A stretch of 64,000 bases of DNA from the NCBI GenBank assembly GCA_030549495.1, contig JAUIRK010000570.1, positions 2,085,501 through 2,149,500 on the forward strand, read 5' to 3'. The notes under the pieces were generated by a model. It ran no database searches and was not told where the DNA came from. It was given only the letters and a program-made list of their open reading frames with translations. Shown here piece by piece: positions 12,223 through 23,769 of the stretch (its first letter is position 1; every line of letters begins with the position of its first letter). Both the position numbers and the translations under genes were made by a program. Source of the stretch: Nectonema munidae. Taxonomy: Eukaryota > Nematomorpha > Nectonematoida > Nectonematidae.

Positions 12223-14456
12223 ATGGCAACCAGTAATCGTTCGAGCCCCGAGTGTTGGCTTCACGAGAAGCCTGTTGATTCCCTGTCATGTGCCCGACTT
12301 CCAAGAAAGCGGGATGTGCTGTCATTGTACCTGTTCCATCACGTCGTGGAAAAGAAGACCGTCATGGAAGGCCTGAACTTGGCATGTGGCAAGGTCCTCA
12401 CCGTATGGGAGAGGGCCAGGATACCGACACAACGGGTGGATGCTTGCGTCAGGAAACTTCGAGGAACCCACGACAAATACCAAGCGCTCAAGAAACACCG
12501 GACTCGTGGGCGAGAGTCGGACCGTGTCAAGGAGAAGATGTTCCTGGATGACCTTCAGGATCTCTTCGATGTTGCCACAAGCGATGCCCTCCAGACCACG
12601 ACCAACGAAGAAGACAGGGAGTTCCTCAAGATGCAGCGTGAGGACGTCTTCTCGTGCAGCATTGCAGGGATCGACGCAAAGAAATCTGGAGTCGAGGCCA
12701 GGCGTGGGAAGAGAAATGAGCAAGAAGCTGCTCTCAAGCGGAGATACGACGAACGAGAGGTCAAAGTTCAAGGGGCCGCTGCTGCCTTCAGTTCCAGCTC
12801 CACATCGTCGGAGGAGTCACAGGCTGATGACGACTACCGACCTTCAACTTCTGCCTGTACATCTGGTTCTCCTGCAAAGAGGCACAAGAACATCTTCACA
12901 TCTCCTGAAGTCGTCGGCGCCTTAGATAAAGTCAATCTCCCAGATCGTGGTGCTGCGTTCGTCACTGGCGCTGTTGCACAAGCCGGGGCCACGATATTTT
13001 TGATCTGACGTTGTCCCGAAGTTCTATACGGCGGTCGCGTAGTCACATACGCCAAATCCAAGATGAAGAAGCACGGAAGAAGTTTCACGCAGATGGTCCC
13101 CTTCTCCTGCATTGGGACGGGAAAATGCTGCAGGATATGGGAGGGAAGACAGTGGAGAGGGTTGCGATTCTGGTAACCGGTCAAGGATTCGAGAAGTTGC
13201 TGGGTATTCCAAGCGCTGCACGAAGTACTGGAGGAGCTCAGGCTTCAGCGTGTCTGGAATTGCTTGAGTCTTGGAAGATTCGCGATGAAGTAGTCGGATT
13301 GGTCTTCGATACAACTGCAAGCAACACTGGCCTCCACAAGGGCGCATGCGCCCGGGTCGAAGAAGGTCTTGGAAGGGAGTTGGCGATGTTGGCATGCCGC
13401 CATAATGTGTTGGAGATTGTTCTCTCTGACGTCTTTCGAGTCGTCTTTGGGGACACTGGAGGTCCGGAAGTCGCCCTTTTCAAGCGTTTCCAGGAGTGGC
13501 CGACCATCAACCAGCAAGGGTACACAGTGGCTGAGGATACCCTCTTCGAAGGACATCTGGAGCAGCTCCGCTCCCAGATGAAGGATTACCTGGCATCTGC
13601 CCTGGCTGATCCAACGAAGTGTCCGCGCGAGGAATACTTCGAGTTCTTGCAGCTCGCAGCCCTGTTCCTCGGAGGGGGCACAACGACTCAACCATCGTTT
13701 CGTGCCCCTGGTGCCATCCACCACGCGAGGTGGATGTCAAAGGGCATCTACTGCCTCAAAATGTTCCTGTTCCGACACCAGTTCAAGACAACGAAACGAG
13801 AGGAGCGGAATGTGACTGTCATGGCGCTGTTCATTGCCCTGATGTATGTCCTCTTTTGGCACGAAGCTCCTCTGTCATCCCACGCCCTACACAACGACAT
13901 CATGATGCTGACTGAACTCCAGAAGTACACAAACAAGATAAACGTCGCTGCAACCGCGAGCAATGCCCTCCAACGGCATCTTTGGTACTTGGCGGAAGAC
14001 TTGGTCGGCTTTTCCCTGTTGGACGACCGGGTTCCAGACAAGATGAAGGCTGACTGCGTGACCCGGATGAAGACGGAAAATCCGATTGAAGATCACCCAC
14101 GCCGGGCAAAAATCAAAGACACACGGGACATCCGCCTTGATGCCTTCTTCACCAAAAGGTCGTATCGTGTTTTTGACGTCCTGAAGAAAGGCGGAGCCCA
14201 GGAAGCGAAGCAGGGCTTCCTGCAGATGGATCCTTTGACTTGGAAGGGCGACAAGCTGTACGAGGACTTTCAGGCCAGAGCCAAAAGCCTGAGAATGGTG
14301 AACGACGCAGCTGAACGTGGAGTGGCCCTGGCAGAGGCGTACAATGCGACGCTGACGAAGGATGAGGATCAGAAGCAATTCATCTTCCGTCTCGTTCACG
14401 AACACCGAATGGCCATTCCGACACCCTCAAAGACCAACCTGATGAAGAAAAAGTAA
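12223..14456 (+). CDS. Transposase of the GC-rich element (one frame change)
   Basis: Two open frames abut: 12223-13008 (261 codons) and an uninterrupted frame through 13011-14456 (about 481 codons). They shift at a run of five T at 12997-13001. One extra T would fuse them into about 750 residues, so this is a single-base decay, an assembly error, or less likely a frameshift site. The first part has Arg/Lys-rich DNA-binding character and a Ser-rich linker. The second has an RNase H-like DDE layout: LLHWDGKM (Asp near residue 36), VFDTTASNTG (Asp near 100), a Cys-Arg-His motif at about 129-131, and NDAAERGVAL (Glu near 435). Asp, then Cys..His, then a distant Glu is the hAT arrangement. I recall similar proteins as uncharacterised repeats in Hydra, Daphnia and ticks. 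The ATG at 12223 lies just inside the left inverted repeat. Confidence 0.8.
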
Positions 14457-14586
14457 AAAATGGGGCGACCCCTAAATGATGAGATAGAGAGACGAAATTT
14501 TGCATGTAATTCCTTTTCATGAAGTGTAATAAAATTAGCCCTGTGGAGAGAAAGAATTAACATTTTCAATTTTTTGGACCACCCTA
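14455..14586 (-). repeat. Right long terminal/subterminal inverted repeat
   Basis: Inverted partner of 12052-12195, beginning with TGGGGCGACC at 14461 just after the stop codon and ending GGACCACCCTA. Confidence 0.8.
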
Positions 14587-14594
14587 ATGGGTAG
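14587..14594. repeat. Right target site duplication of the GC-rich transposon
   Basis: ATGGGTAG, identical to 12044-12051. Confidence 0.93.
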
Positions 14595-14639
14595 GGAGGA
14601 GGTTTTGAATAGCAGTACGTTAGGAGTCATGTAAACTAA

Positions 14640-14931
14640 CTTTTATGGCAAACAATATTTCACGACCGATTTATTCCGTTTCTTGCTACATACAATTAAA
14701 GCAACCGTGGCAGGAAGGCAATTGAGTCAAATTCATATTTTGAAAACCTCACTAGTATCTCGTTTGCGTCCAGCGTTTATTGTGGAACTCACAACCAAAG
14801 GAAGCAATTGTCCACCTATGAAAGGGAAGTTGGACAAGGGTATTTCGAATATTTGTGATTTGTACTGGCCAAGTGTAGCTGCAATGAAAAGGCACAAAAA
14901 AGCCCAACGAGCAAGTAATATTGACAGTTGA
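14640..14931 (+). pseudogene. Unrecognised coding remnant beside the transposon
   Basis: An open frame of roughly 82 codons from 14683 reads like protein rather than noise, with segments VAGRQLSQIHILKTS, LRPAFIVELTTKG and CDLYWPSVAAMKRHKK. The last could be a degenerate zinc-finger-like end. The GC-rich transposon landed about 50 bp upstream of it. There is no intact gene structure; it may be an older transposon piece. Family unknown. Confidence 0.25.
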
Positions 14932-15249
14932 ATCAAACCCTGATTCAGAGGAGGATAACAATGATACTACATAAGCTATTAGACCATCTTGTTATTCAGA
15001 AAATGTGAATATTTCAGAATATGTTTGGTCTTTTAATCTTCCCTCACTAAAGACATTTAATCACTACATATGTATATTGTATATAACCTTCTTTTGTTAA
15101 AAAAAAGTATTTAAAACCTCGTATACTAGCCACTTTTACATTGATTTAATTTAGTTATATACTATTTTATATTTAAATATAGATATTTTATATTCAATAT
15201 TCACATTTTATATATAGATAGATATGTTTATCTTTTAAATTATCCGGGC

Positions 15250-15362
15250 TTTTGGACAATACGGTCACGAGACAATTTTGTCTCTGGACAATTCGGCCTC
15301 GAAGGCAATATTACTATCAATATATTTAGAGGCCGAATTGTCTTACGGCAAAATTAGCAGGC
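15250..15362. repeat. Small foldback repeat with GGACAATTCGGCC arms
   Basis: GACAATTCGGCCTC at 15287-15300 has its inverted copy at about 15329-15342, around an AT-rich centre near 15308-15326. Outside the arms further GACAAT repeats occur. The arm resembles the GGACAATTCGCCCC unit of the minisatellite element at 55276, so the two may be related non-autonomous elements. No target duplication is visible. Confidence 0.5.
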
Positions 15363-15946
15363 CTCCATCTATTACATTATAAACCAGAAAAAATGAGAAA
15401 GGATTAGAGGGTATGCTAAAAACGTACACGCGCGTACAGGACGAGTCCAAAAATGGATAATTTTATGTGTACACACTTTATGCATGACCCCTATGTTGTG
15501 AATATGTTACTTATATGATAGACATATGTATAAAAATTAAAGTACATATATAGCAAAGTGTATACTGGTATGCATTAAGATATGTTGAAGATCGAAAATT
15601 TCTTTTAAGGAATTTGGAATAAAGATTTTTTACTTTTTCTACAAATTTTTAACTTAAGGACGAAGAGAAATCGTCTTCATTTAGATGGGATCCTATCTAT
15701 TTTTCTGATAATTAAAATGGCAAACCCAGAAGTTTCAAAATGTTATAATTTACAACCCCCAACCTCAGTTATTATCCAGTCAAAAAAAGCAACTCATCAA
15801 TACAATTTGAATCGTCAATGAATTTTAATCAAAAATAAAGATCATTTTTTCTGATTTGAGATCATGTTTTGTTATGTTTTAACCAGAGAAATTGCAAAAG
15901 GTAAGAAGGTAAACTTCTTATGTGGATACCCAAAATGAGCGAAGTC

Positions 15947-16303
15947 CTATTCCAGCAGATCGATTGTCGCTTTTGTCGTGATCGACTGCTGTACACAGGG
16001 GTACTTGGAGTAGGCATCGACTAGGACCAACCAATTTGATCCTAAAAAGTTAATAGCATGATCCAGGTGTAGCCGACTCCACGGCTTTTCAGGTAGCATC
16101 CAAGGATGAACTGTTGGCTTGGACGGCTTCCTCTGATGCTCTCCACAAGAAACACAACTACTGCAGGTGGCTTCAATGTCATCAGTATTGTTCGGCCAGT
16201 AAACCGAAGTTCTTACTAGCTGCTTCATGCGTTCCATCCCGTTTCCATTCAGACGAAAAATTTTCTCCCGCATAAAAATTTCTGAAACTTGGCAACCCTG
16301 CAA
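15947..16303 (-). mobile_element. Ty3/gypsy integrase fragment (fossil)
   Basis: The translation has the integrase zinc-binding spacing (CSSCVSCGEHQRKPSK) followed by the start of the catalytic core (PWSRLHLDHAINF, WLVLVDAYSKYPC). This is a short isolated piece of a Ty3/gypsy-type polyprotein; no LTRs are seen nearby. It is an old, broken fossil, and the sequence differs from the gypsy copy at 50-54 kb, so it is a different family. Confidence 0.8.
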
Positions 16304-16309
16304 CTGGGT

Positions 16310-17425
16310 GAAGGGGAAATAACAGAAAAAAGTTTGAGAACAATTGACTTAAAGCTTATAGAATTTCGTATTCTCTTGCTAAGCAACTTACCAAATTTTG
16401 AAGAGATTATAAGTTTTTCAATAAAATTTAAAATGGTGTTAAAGTATTGAGAGCTTTTACAAGTTGTAAATTTATATATTTATTATTGATTATGTATCTC
16501 TTTTTGGTTATTGAAATTTTATTTTCCTTGCTAGAAAACATTACTACCAACTTTAGCTTTAAGTTGAAAATATAAAATATCTTTAAGTATAATTACAATC
16601 GAGGCTTAGAGAGTTTTGGGATGTATTTCAAAGCATACTTTGCATTTTTTTAGTATTATAACAAACAATTATGTCTTTATATTTCATTTTCCTATCATCA
16701 AGCTGGATCGAATAATTGACATTTGAGTTAGCCAATAATATAAGAATAATTGACATTTGACGCGAATCTCAGGACAGAGCTCTCAATTTTGTAAGTAAAC
16801 AGTATTATACGTGTTTTCACTAATTTTGAAAAAAACCACTATTCTTGATTCAATGATTTGGTTTGAATATCTTACACATGAGAATAACATTTTGTAGAGG
16901 ACCTATAATCCGATTTTAGTCAATCGTGAGTGGTGAATGACGTCATTTGTCTTTAATGGATGAAGCATATGTACTATTTTAGTGTTCGTTTAAACTCGTA
17001 TTACGAAAAAAAATTCTAGACTAAGTAATCTAAGTCACTATCTAATAAAAGAGATAAGGTAATAACAGCTTACATGCAGTAATACCGTAAAACATTTGTA
17101 TATTTTAAAAATACACTTTTGTTTTCCATATCTTTTATTTATTCCAATATCAAAACTACATCCTTTCGATTAGTATAGATAAATTGATTACCACGAATGC
17201 TCAGAATTCATAGGAAGCAGCTTATATTTTGAAAATATATACTTCAATAAATTTTAAAAGAATGACTCTATAAAAAAATTAAGTGCACGGGCAAGAATAG
17301 GTGTTATAGGAAAGACTATTAATAAAAAATTAGGAGAAAAACATTGTTTAACTAGTCGATTCACACTAACATTTACTCGACTTCTTCCCGTGATATTTAC
17401 GACTTTACCGCCCGAGGAAAATTGT
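16310..17425. other. No recognisable feature
   Basis: AT-rich non-coding sequence. Nothing supported. Confidence 0.4.
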
Positions 17426-17430
17426 GACTT

Positions 17431-17561
17431 TTAACCCTTTGAGGACCAGTGGGTGACCAGTGACCCAAGAAATGAAAATCGTCTGCTTTGAATATATAAA
17501 ATTCCATTAAAAAAAGAAAACAGACGAATCCTCTTCAAAATGTTGGTCCTCAAAGGGTTAA
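17431..17561. mobile_element. piggyBac-type MITE with TTAA ends
   Basis: An 18-bp perfect inverted repeat, TTAACCCTTTGAGGACCA, opens at 17431 and closes at 17561. TTAA at both edges is the target of piggyBac elements, whose ends commonly begin CCC after TTAA. The 131-bp element contains internal CGTCTG/CAGACGA motifs, shared with the elements at 29977 and 39044. It lies just beyond the 3' end of gene 2. Confidence 0.8.
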
Positions 17562-18053
17562 AAGGAAAGAAACAGCTTTTACTTTATAAAAAATATAAGC
17601 TACGAAAAAGAGAAATTGTATACTGGAAATAATTAGTCGTTCGTTATGATTAAAGGATTAGATCATTTTTATGGTGGCGATGAAATTTAAAATGGAGCCA
17701 GAAGGGCATTCATTTTATATATTATTAATTGCACAGTATGTGATGCGAAATAATTTAATAAATAGCCGCAACGCACAATCACATACTTATTTACACAATG
17801 TATATGTGATGTAATTAAACGAATAGAAAACCAAAAATAACGTCTTACAACCCATTTGCACACATGAGCGCTCATAAATAAACTAACTCAACTTTGTTAT
17901 TTGGATTGTAACAATTCTTAAAAATAACTTAATTTTCGTATTAGATATGAAAAGATCAATTTTCATATTCTACCTATCATTCATCGTAGCATTAAGGATT
18001 TCATCATGATAATAATTTAAACTTTGAAGTCAAGGAAAAAAAAGGTTTAATTT

Positions 18054-20242
18054 TTATGAGCATATGGAGAGTGACTCTTCTTTAGTCGCATCTGGAAGAA
18101 TATTTAAATTTTCATGTAGTATTTGCAATAGGATATTTTCCTTCTCACACCGAACCTCTGGTGATACATATTGCCCACCCCTCCCTGTCTAGATCATAAG
18201 ATCTAGTTAGGAAAAGGATTTGCGAAAAAACGACCGCGGAATTAAAATTTGACTGTGTTTCGTTTACTTATTTGTTCTCAACTATAAAATCATTAAATAT
18301 GAAGTATATACCTCGCTTATTTGTGAGTTTGAATCTCAATTAAGTTCAAGGCTTACTTGCGTTTTTCTATACTTTTTGTACTACAAAAAATATGAAGAAA
18401 TTTTTGGTGGGACATGACAAATATACTAGAGGTATATGAATTGATAGAAGTGATTTATTAAAACGTAATTGGATATAAGATGCTATAAAGTGGAAAAAAA
18501 TAATTCTCAATGGAATCAGAAAATGAATCGATGAATTGATCATCTTAGTGAGTTTAAAAAAGTGAAGAAGTCAATAAGTTGATAAAAAATGAAATTCTTT
18601 TACAAAAAATTAAATATACAAAATGCAGGGGAAAGTTTATATATTAAACGGCATTTCATTATATCCGTTTGTGAGATTTTACTTAAAATCCGTTACAAAA
18701 CTATACATTGAATTATTATATGCTATATTTAATACACATTCTAAAATCATTCAAATCCCCTAAAGAAATATATAAAATGTCTCAAGAGATTTATTAAATG
18801 CAAAGATATAGTGCATGAGAATAGGTGAAATAAACTATTTAATATACACCTATGAAACACTTGAGAACGAGTCCTTACTTCTGTGTTTGGAATAAAAATA
18901 AGCTTTGGGATTTTGGATGGGCAATTGCCAACCTTCCTCGGCAACCATCGATATATGTGGTCATTCATATCGGCTTGTGAGCAACGCGTAAAATTGCTTA
19001 AACATGATAATTCCAATTCGCATATTTCCAATGCGTGAAATTTGGTGCTAATTGTATGTAGCTTGAGAATGAAAATTGAAATACTTATCAACACACAGGT
19101 ACAGCTTATTTTATACAATATTCTGAGTTGCGTTGTACGTTTCTAAAAATTCTCAGGTACTCTAAAGAAACGTTAAGCTCAGTATTTTTAAGCGGTGGCC
19201 CTTATCAAAAAGAAGACTTTTTGGCATCAGAAGGAGAAATAGGTCCGATCATGTAAAAAATGCAAAGCCGAGATAAACAAAAAGTTGGTAGTGACATCTC
19301 TTACAAGTTATTTTACAGACCCTCCAAAAAGCTTGTTCCACAAGTTATGCGTAAACATCGCTTAATGCGAAAATTCGTAACTGCTGTTAGTGAATTGAAA
19401 GTTAGCAAAGTGAAATACAACTTAGCAATAAGAAAGTTTAGATTTGATATAAATTATAAAATAAAAAATTAATGTAATGAGATGAAATTTTAAACACATC
19501 CTCAAAATATTTGGGAACTATAAATTTCTTTTTATAATTTATAAAATTCATTAAAGAGCTTTTAACAAAATGAGAAATAGCTATTTCATTGCCTAAGTTA
19601 GTGATTCCCAATATTTTTAAAGTTATTACCCAAATTTAGTTTTTGATAAAGACAATTATCACTCCCCCCCCCCCTCCATCCGTCTTTGAAACCCCTAACT
19701 TTTCTTCCAAGATAAAATCTATTTTACTTCATATTAAGTTTAAGCAGTTGTATATGTACACATTCCTATATAAAATGAAACCCAGTCATATGTTTTGATT
19801 GAGTCGAATAAATTCTGCAAATTAGTATGATAAATAAAAAGTCTGCCATCTTAAAATATCATTCTATCTATGAATGTAGAGAGAGAGAGGAATGATATGG
19901 AAACTGTCAAAAAGTTGACACTTTAATTCGACAAAAAATGTGACGTTCAAGAAAGACTTCTATTTGAACAATTTTTATGATGTTTTACATTTAAATGTTT
20001 TAATTACATTGACTCAGTTGCAAAGCGTAAATAAAGCCCAGAATGATGTACTGCCGACTGACTTTGATCCACTCTTGTTATGGTATACTTGATTATTGCA
20101 CAAATAGTATGAAACTTCGTAATAAAGATTTCAAAAAGAAAGTCTGACTGTAAAAGAACTGCTTGCGAAGAGTATATTGAAATAAGTATGTGAATAAATA
20201 GTTTACCTTGGTTGAACGAAGATTTTCATCTTTTGAGTCCAT
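18054..20242 (-). CDS. Spliced host gene 2, complete 117-residue protein of unknown function
   Basis: Three exons: 20242-20207 (36 nt), 19061-18879 (183 nt) and 18188-18054 (135 nt with TAA stop). All junctions are phase 0 and the sum is exactly 118 codons including the stop. Exon 1 gives MDSKDENLRSTK with a GTAAAC donor. Exon 2 begins after CTCAAG, ends at GTAAGG, and encodes a Cys-bearing core (ICELELSCLSNFTRC, then MNDHIYRWLPRK). Exon 3 follows a TATGATCTAG acceptor and ends LPDATKEESLSICS. An acceptor-like CCCAG lies one base before the ATG, so a 5' non-coding exon is likely upstream. There is no signal peptide or membrane segment. I do not recognise a domain. Extra in-phase exons cannot be excluded. 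Confidence 0.6.
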
Positions 20243-20689
20243 TCTGGGAAATCAAGATGTGCTTATACTTTTCTAAAAAACAAGAAAGGCAAGTAAAGTG
20301 TTTGATATAGGTAATGAAGCAATTAAAATATTGATTTGTAGTGTAAAAAATAGGTAAATAAAGATGATCTTCAATATAAAAGAATAGAATCTTTTTGAAA
20401 ATTTCAAACAAATTGAAAAAACGTCAACACATAGACTGTCTTTATAAGTTACACGCTAAATATAGGGTAGGTTTATGAAAAAATAGAATTAATTTCACTT
20501 CTTTCATACTAAATTTGCGAGAAATACTATGCATATTTTGAGTATGAATAAGTTTCTCTCATTTGTCCTACTTCACTTTTAGAATTTATTTTTTCTCATA
20601 AGGTCATATCTATTAATTAGCATTTTTGTTTTTCAAGAATACAATTTCACATAATGTTGATTGATTGAGTTAAAATGAAAATTAACCTT

Positions 20690-20731
20690 CGAGATCTCAC
20701 TGTTCTTCGCCATTTTTCATTATCCTTTTAC
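20690..20731 (-). other. Possible alternative or upstream first exon of gene 2
   Basis: The minus strand reads MAKNSEISK from an ATG near 20715, followed by GTTAAT, a weak donor. It could be a first exon, but its frame does not continue into the 20243 exon. It may instead be a 5' UTR exon or chance. Confidence 0.15.
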
Positions 20732-20868
20732 ACAACATACTCAAGAAAGCGAAAATAATTCTTTCTTGTCGTTCTTCACACAAAAAGTATACTTTAAATC
20801 TTTTCTTCTGATAGAGGAAAGTTCAATTCTGCTCCACTAACGATCATAAGAATTACTAAGCTTATTAG

Positions 20869-21967
20869 CAGGGCGAGGAAAAATTGACCCAAAAAATTGA
20901 CCTTTACTCAGAAAAAAAAATGGACTTTATTGACTTTTTAAAGTTTCATTGAATTGAACAACTATGAACACTTTAGAGAAAGTTTTCAAAGAATCCATGA
21001 CTTTGTAATACAACAACATATAATTAATGACATTTTCTGATTTTAAATTCGATCATTTTCTAGCAGTTTTTTCAGTTTAGAAAAAGATCTTTCTACTTCT
21101 AAAGTTAAAACTTGACAATTTTGTAATTTGGGATAAGTACTGCGAGAGATTTGAGAGTTTTCCATATTCATGATTTTATTGATTTCATTTTATTTGAATC
21201 TATTTTCAAAATAACTTTTAACGCCACATTCGTCTTAAATGAAAAAATGTTGAAACAAATAAAGGCATCTTCGACTGAAAAAGCCTCTATGTTGACTTTT
21301 TCCTACTAAATCAATGAATCGTGAATATTCTCTAATTATTGTTAGCAAGTTTTGACACATATTTTCTTTTTTTAAGAATTTCTTGATATTTGGCAATAAA
21401 ATTTCATCATCTTCATCATTAATTTCTTCACTGCTGGAAGATTTTAATGAAAATATTTTGCTGCTAGCAACCAATTTGTCAATTTCGTTACAATTGGAAC
21501 TGAAATGTTGCCGATAGGTTAGAAAAGAGAACGTCTTTTTCTATTACTAATTTTGAATGATTTAATGCCGGTAATTTACAATTTTGCAGGATAACATAAC
21601 TTTTAAGGTAAACTTGTGTAAAAGATGTGAAAAACATGCAATGATATTTCTTCATGTTTAACCTCAGTCAGGCAAACTTTACAGTAAAACCTTTTATTAG
21701 ATGAAAAAAAGTCCAACTATTGTGAAAGTGTTGATATAAAGAAGAAATTTTGAATGTATCACTTATAACAATTTTAGGCACATTGAATCAAAAAGTGTTA
21801 AATATAAAAATTGACTTTATTAACCTAAATTCGAAAAATTGACTTTGATTGACTTAAAAATTTGAAATTAGTTCAAAATTTTTTAGACTAAACAAGTAAA
21901 GATCTTCTTCTACGAGTTTTTGCTAAACAGAAATAAAAGTTAACTTTATTGACTTTTACTCGCCCTG
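20869..21967 (-). mobile_element. hAT element, 1.1 kb, perfect 8-bp TSD, transposase remnant
   Basis: The element starts CAGGGCGAG and ends with its complement CTCGCCCTG. It is flanked by identical CTTATTAG at 20861-20868 and 21968-21975. Repeated TTGACTT-like motifs crowd both ends. On the minus strand, about 21120-21050 reads LEVERSFSKLKKLLENDR, matching the C-terminal hAT dimerisation region (ERSFS..K). An acidic 79-codon frame lies at 21474-21235. At 1.1 kb it is an internally deleted copy that would have moved with help from a full element. The intact duplication argues for a recent insertion. Confidence 0.88.
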
Positions 21968-21979
21968 CTTATTAGCCAT

Positions 21980-23400
21980 TGCATTTCTGATATTACCGAA
22001 ATACTATTAAACTAGTAGTATTGCGACGGCTTAGTTCTCGTTAAAATAAACTAATTCCAATCATCAAATTATAAACAAGGAAAGGTGAACAATAATTCAT
22101 TCAACCTTTTTACATTTCTGTTACACCCTTTTCGCAATTCCATCACACCTTTCAAAATTTTGTCTTATACTTTGTAAAATTTAATATGATTTATCTCCTT
22201 TCTCATTTTGGCTTCCTTTAAATTCATCTCCTTTCTTGTAAACTTTCTAAACTACATGGTTCATATCAGGAAGGTAATCAGATTAGAAATTATTAAAAAT
22301 ATTTATTCAAACAAATACACCATGGCCTAACGCTTTTAAATGTTTCTTGCTATATGAGAAAAATAATTTTGCCAATGTTTACTATTGATTGCCATTATTG
22401 ATATCTCAATAGCTAGAGATAATTGAGTTTTATTTACATTTATTTTTTCAACATGTTGAATAAGGTTGCCAAAGAATAAGGCTATAAATATTTGATTGTC
22501 TATTGTGAGCCATATTTTTCAAAATTAATTTATTATGCCATAAAAAACGAAGCATCGGTTAAATAGTCATGTTTAACTTTAAACATTTAACAAAATTAAA
22601 AAATAAAATAAAATATAAAAATGTCTGAAAAATATTTAAAATAAAACAGCCTTTCTCCAAATTTTCGTCGTCAGAAATGCCTAACAAAGACTCAAAGAAT
22701 TTTAAATAAAAAAATGAAAATGACAAGTCCAAAAAATTGAATTTTTTCAACAGCAGCCAAGCAGTATAGAAACAATTTACAAAAAAAGGAGATAAATTTA
22801 AAAGAAAGAAAAGTCGGATTTTGGGAAGTAAGAACACATTTTAAAAGGGTGTAACAGAATTTTAAAGCGTGTAACGTAATTGCAAAAAATGTCTATATTT
22901 TTGTTTCTTGTTCGTTTCGACCCCTCCCTCCTCTCAGACAAAAATACAATGAGACATGTTACTAGAACAAGGCCAATGTTTTCAAATTCGAGATATTTTA
23001 TGTGGTTTGAGTAGTTGGATCAAAGTTATAAAAATGGAGGGGTGAAATATTAATTTGTTAACTTGATTACCTTTGAAAGAACTAAAAATAATAATATTAT
23101 TTACCCTAACCAATATTTTGTTTTTATTATTTTTTCTAATAACAAATACAATCAATAAAAGGACTTGTCTCAGTAACTAAGAGAAACTAAATAGTTTACC
23201 AACCAGTAAGTTTTTTTGTTGGGTAACCTTTTAGTCTTAAAAATATAAACAATAGAGTAAAATTTTTAGTTGAAAATATATAGGAAGTATTGTCCTATCA
23301 AAAAACACCAAACTTAAATTACAATTGATATAGGGGATCATAAAAATGCTCAAAATATAATAAAAGCTTCTTTAACATGTGCTGGAGAATAATTTAGTTA
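21980..23400. other. No recognisable gene
   Basis: AT-rich. The 92-codon minus frame at 22837-22559 is Phe/Leu low-complexity from A/T runs and not convincing. Nothing else supported. Confidence 0.4.
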
Positions 23401-23412
23401 TTATTTATAATT

Positions 23413-23766
23413 TATAAAGCGTCAAAGTTTTTAATTCACCTGTTAATTTATCAATGTTACTACTAATCCTACACTCTGTATATGACCGGTTTCGGATATT
23501 AAATCCTTAACCGTTATTCTTTGGATTTCAATGTTACTAAGCCTCCATTGACAAGTTGGTAAAGAGCTTATATAATTAAATAGCAAACTAGTTCGTGGTA
23601 AAGCTCCAGTGAGGGCCTATAAACGGTACCCAGTAAGAGTTGAAACACAAAGTGTTAGAAATGAGGGTTAGAATTAGAGATTCGATATTTGAAACCGGTC
23701 TTACGCGAATGTACGCAAAGTAAAATTGATCCATTGGCAGGTGAATTAAAAATTTTAGCGTTTATG
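23413..23766. mobile_element. MITE-like element with about 28-bp inverted ends
   Basis: The left end at 23413-23442 and right end at 23737-23766 are inverted copies sharing TTTTTAATTCACCTG and the GCGT near the tip. A second inverted match (ACCGGTTTC at about 23484, GAAACCGGT at about 23690) lies further in. No target duplication could be fixed, so superfamily is unassigned. Confidence 0.6.
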
Positions 23767-23769
23767 CAA

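Larger units (their letters stand above)
12052..14586 (+). mobile_element. GC-rich DNA transposon, hAT-like, complete with ends and TSD
   Basis: The element is 2535 bp, bounded by 12-bp perfect terminal inverted repeats (TAGGGTGGTCCA at 12052, its complement ending at 14586). It is flanked by an identical 8-bp target duplication ATGGGTAG at 12044-12051 and 14587-14594. Inside the tips the homology between ends continues, with gaps, to about 130-145 bp. The interior is strikingly GC-rich compared with the AT-rich surroundings. It encodes one transposase (separate entry). The 8-bp duplication and the catalytic layout place it with or near the hAT superfamily. The perfect duplication, nearly intact gene and foreign base composition suggest a recent arrival, possibly by horizontal transfer. 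Confidence 0.93.

Noticed and set aside
12322-14405. Many long minus-strand and alternate plus-strand frames across the GC-rich element
   Set aside because: They are shadows of the transposase: GC-rich coding DNA has few stops in all frames, and none shows a family motif.
19260-19472. 70-codon basic plus-strand frame
   Set aside because: It lies opposite an intron of gene 2, has no recognisable motif, and its composition follows local A/T bias.
22559-22837. 92-codon hydrophobic minus frame
   Set aside because: Phe/Leu/Asn-rich low-complexity translation of A/T runs; no codon-level sign of a gene.
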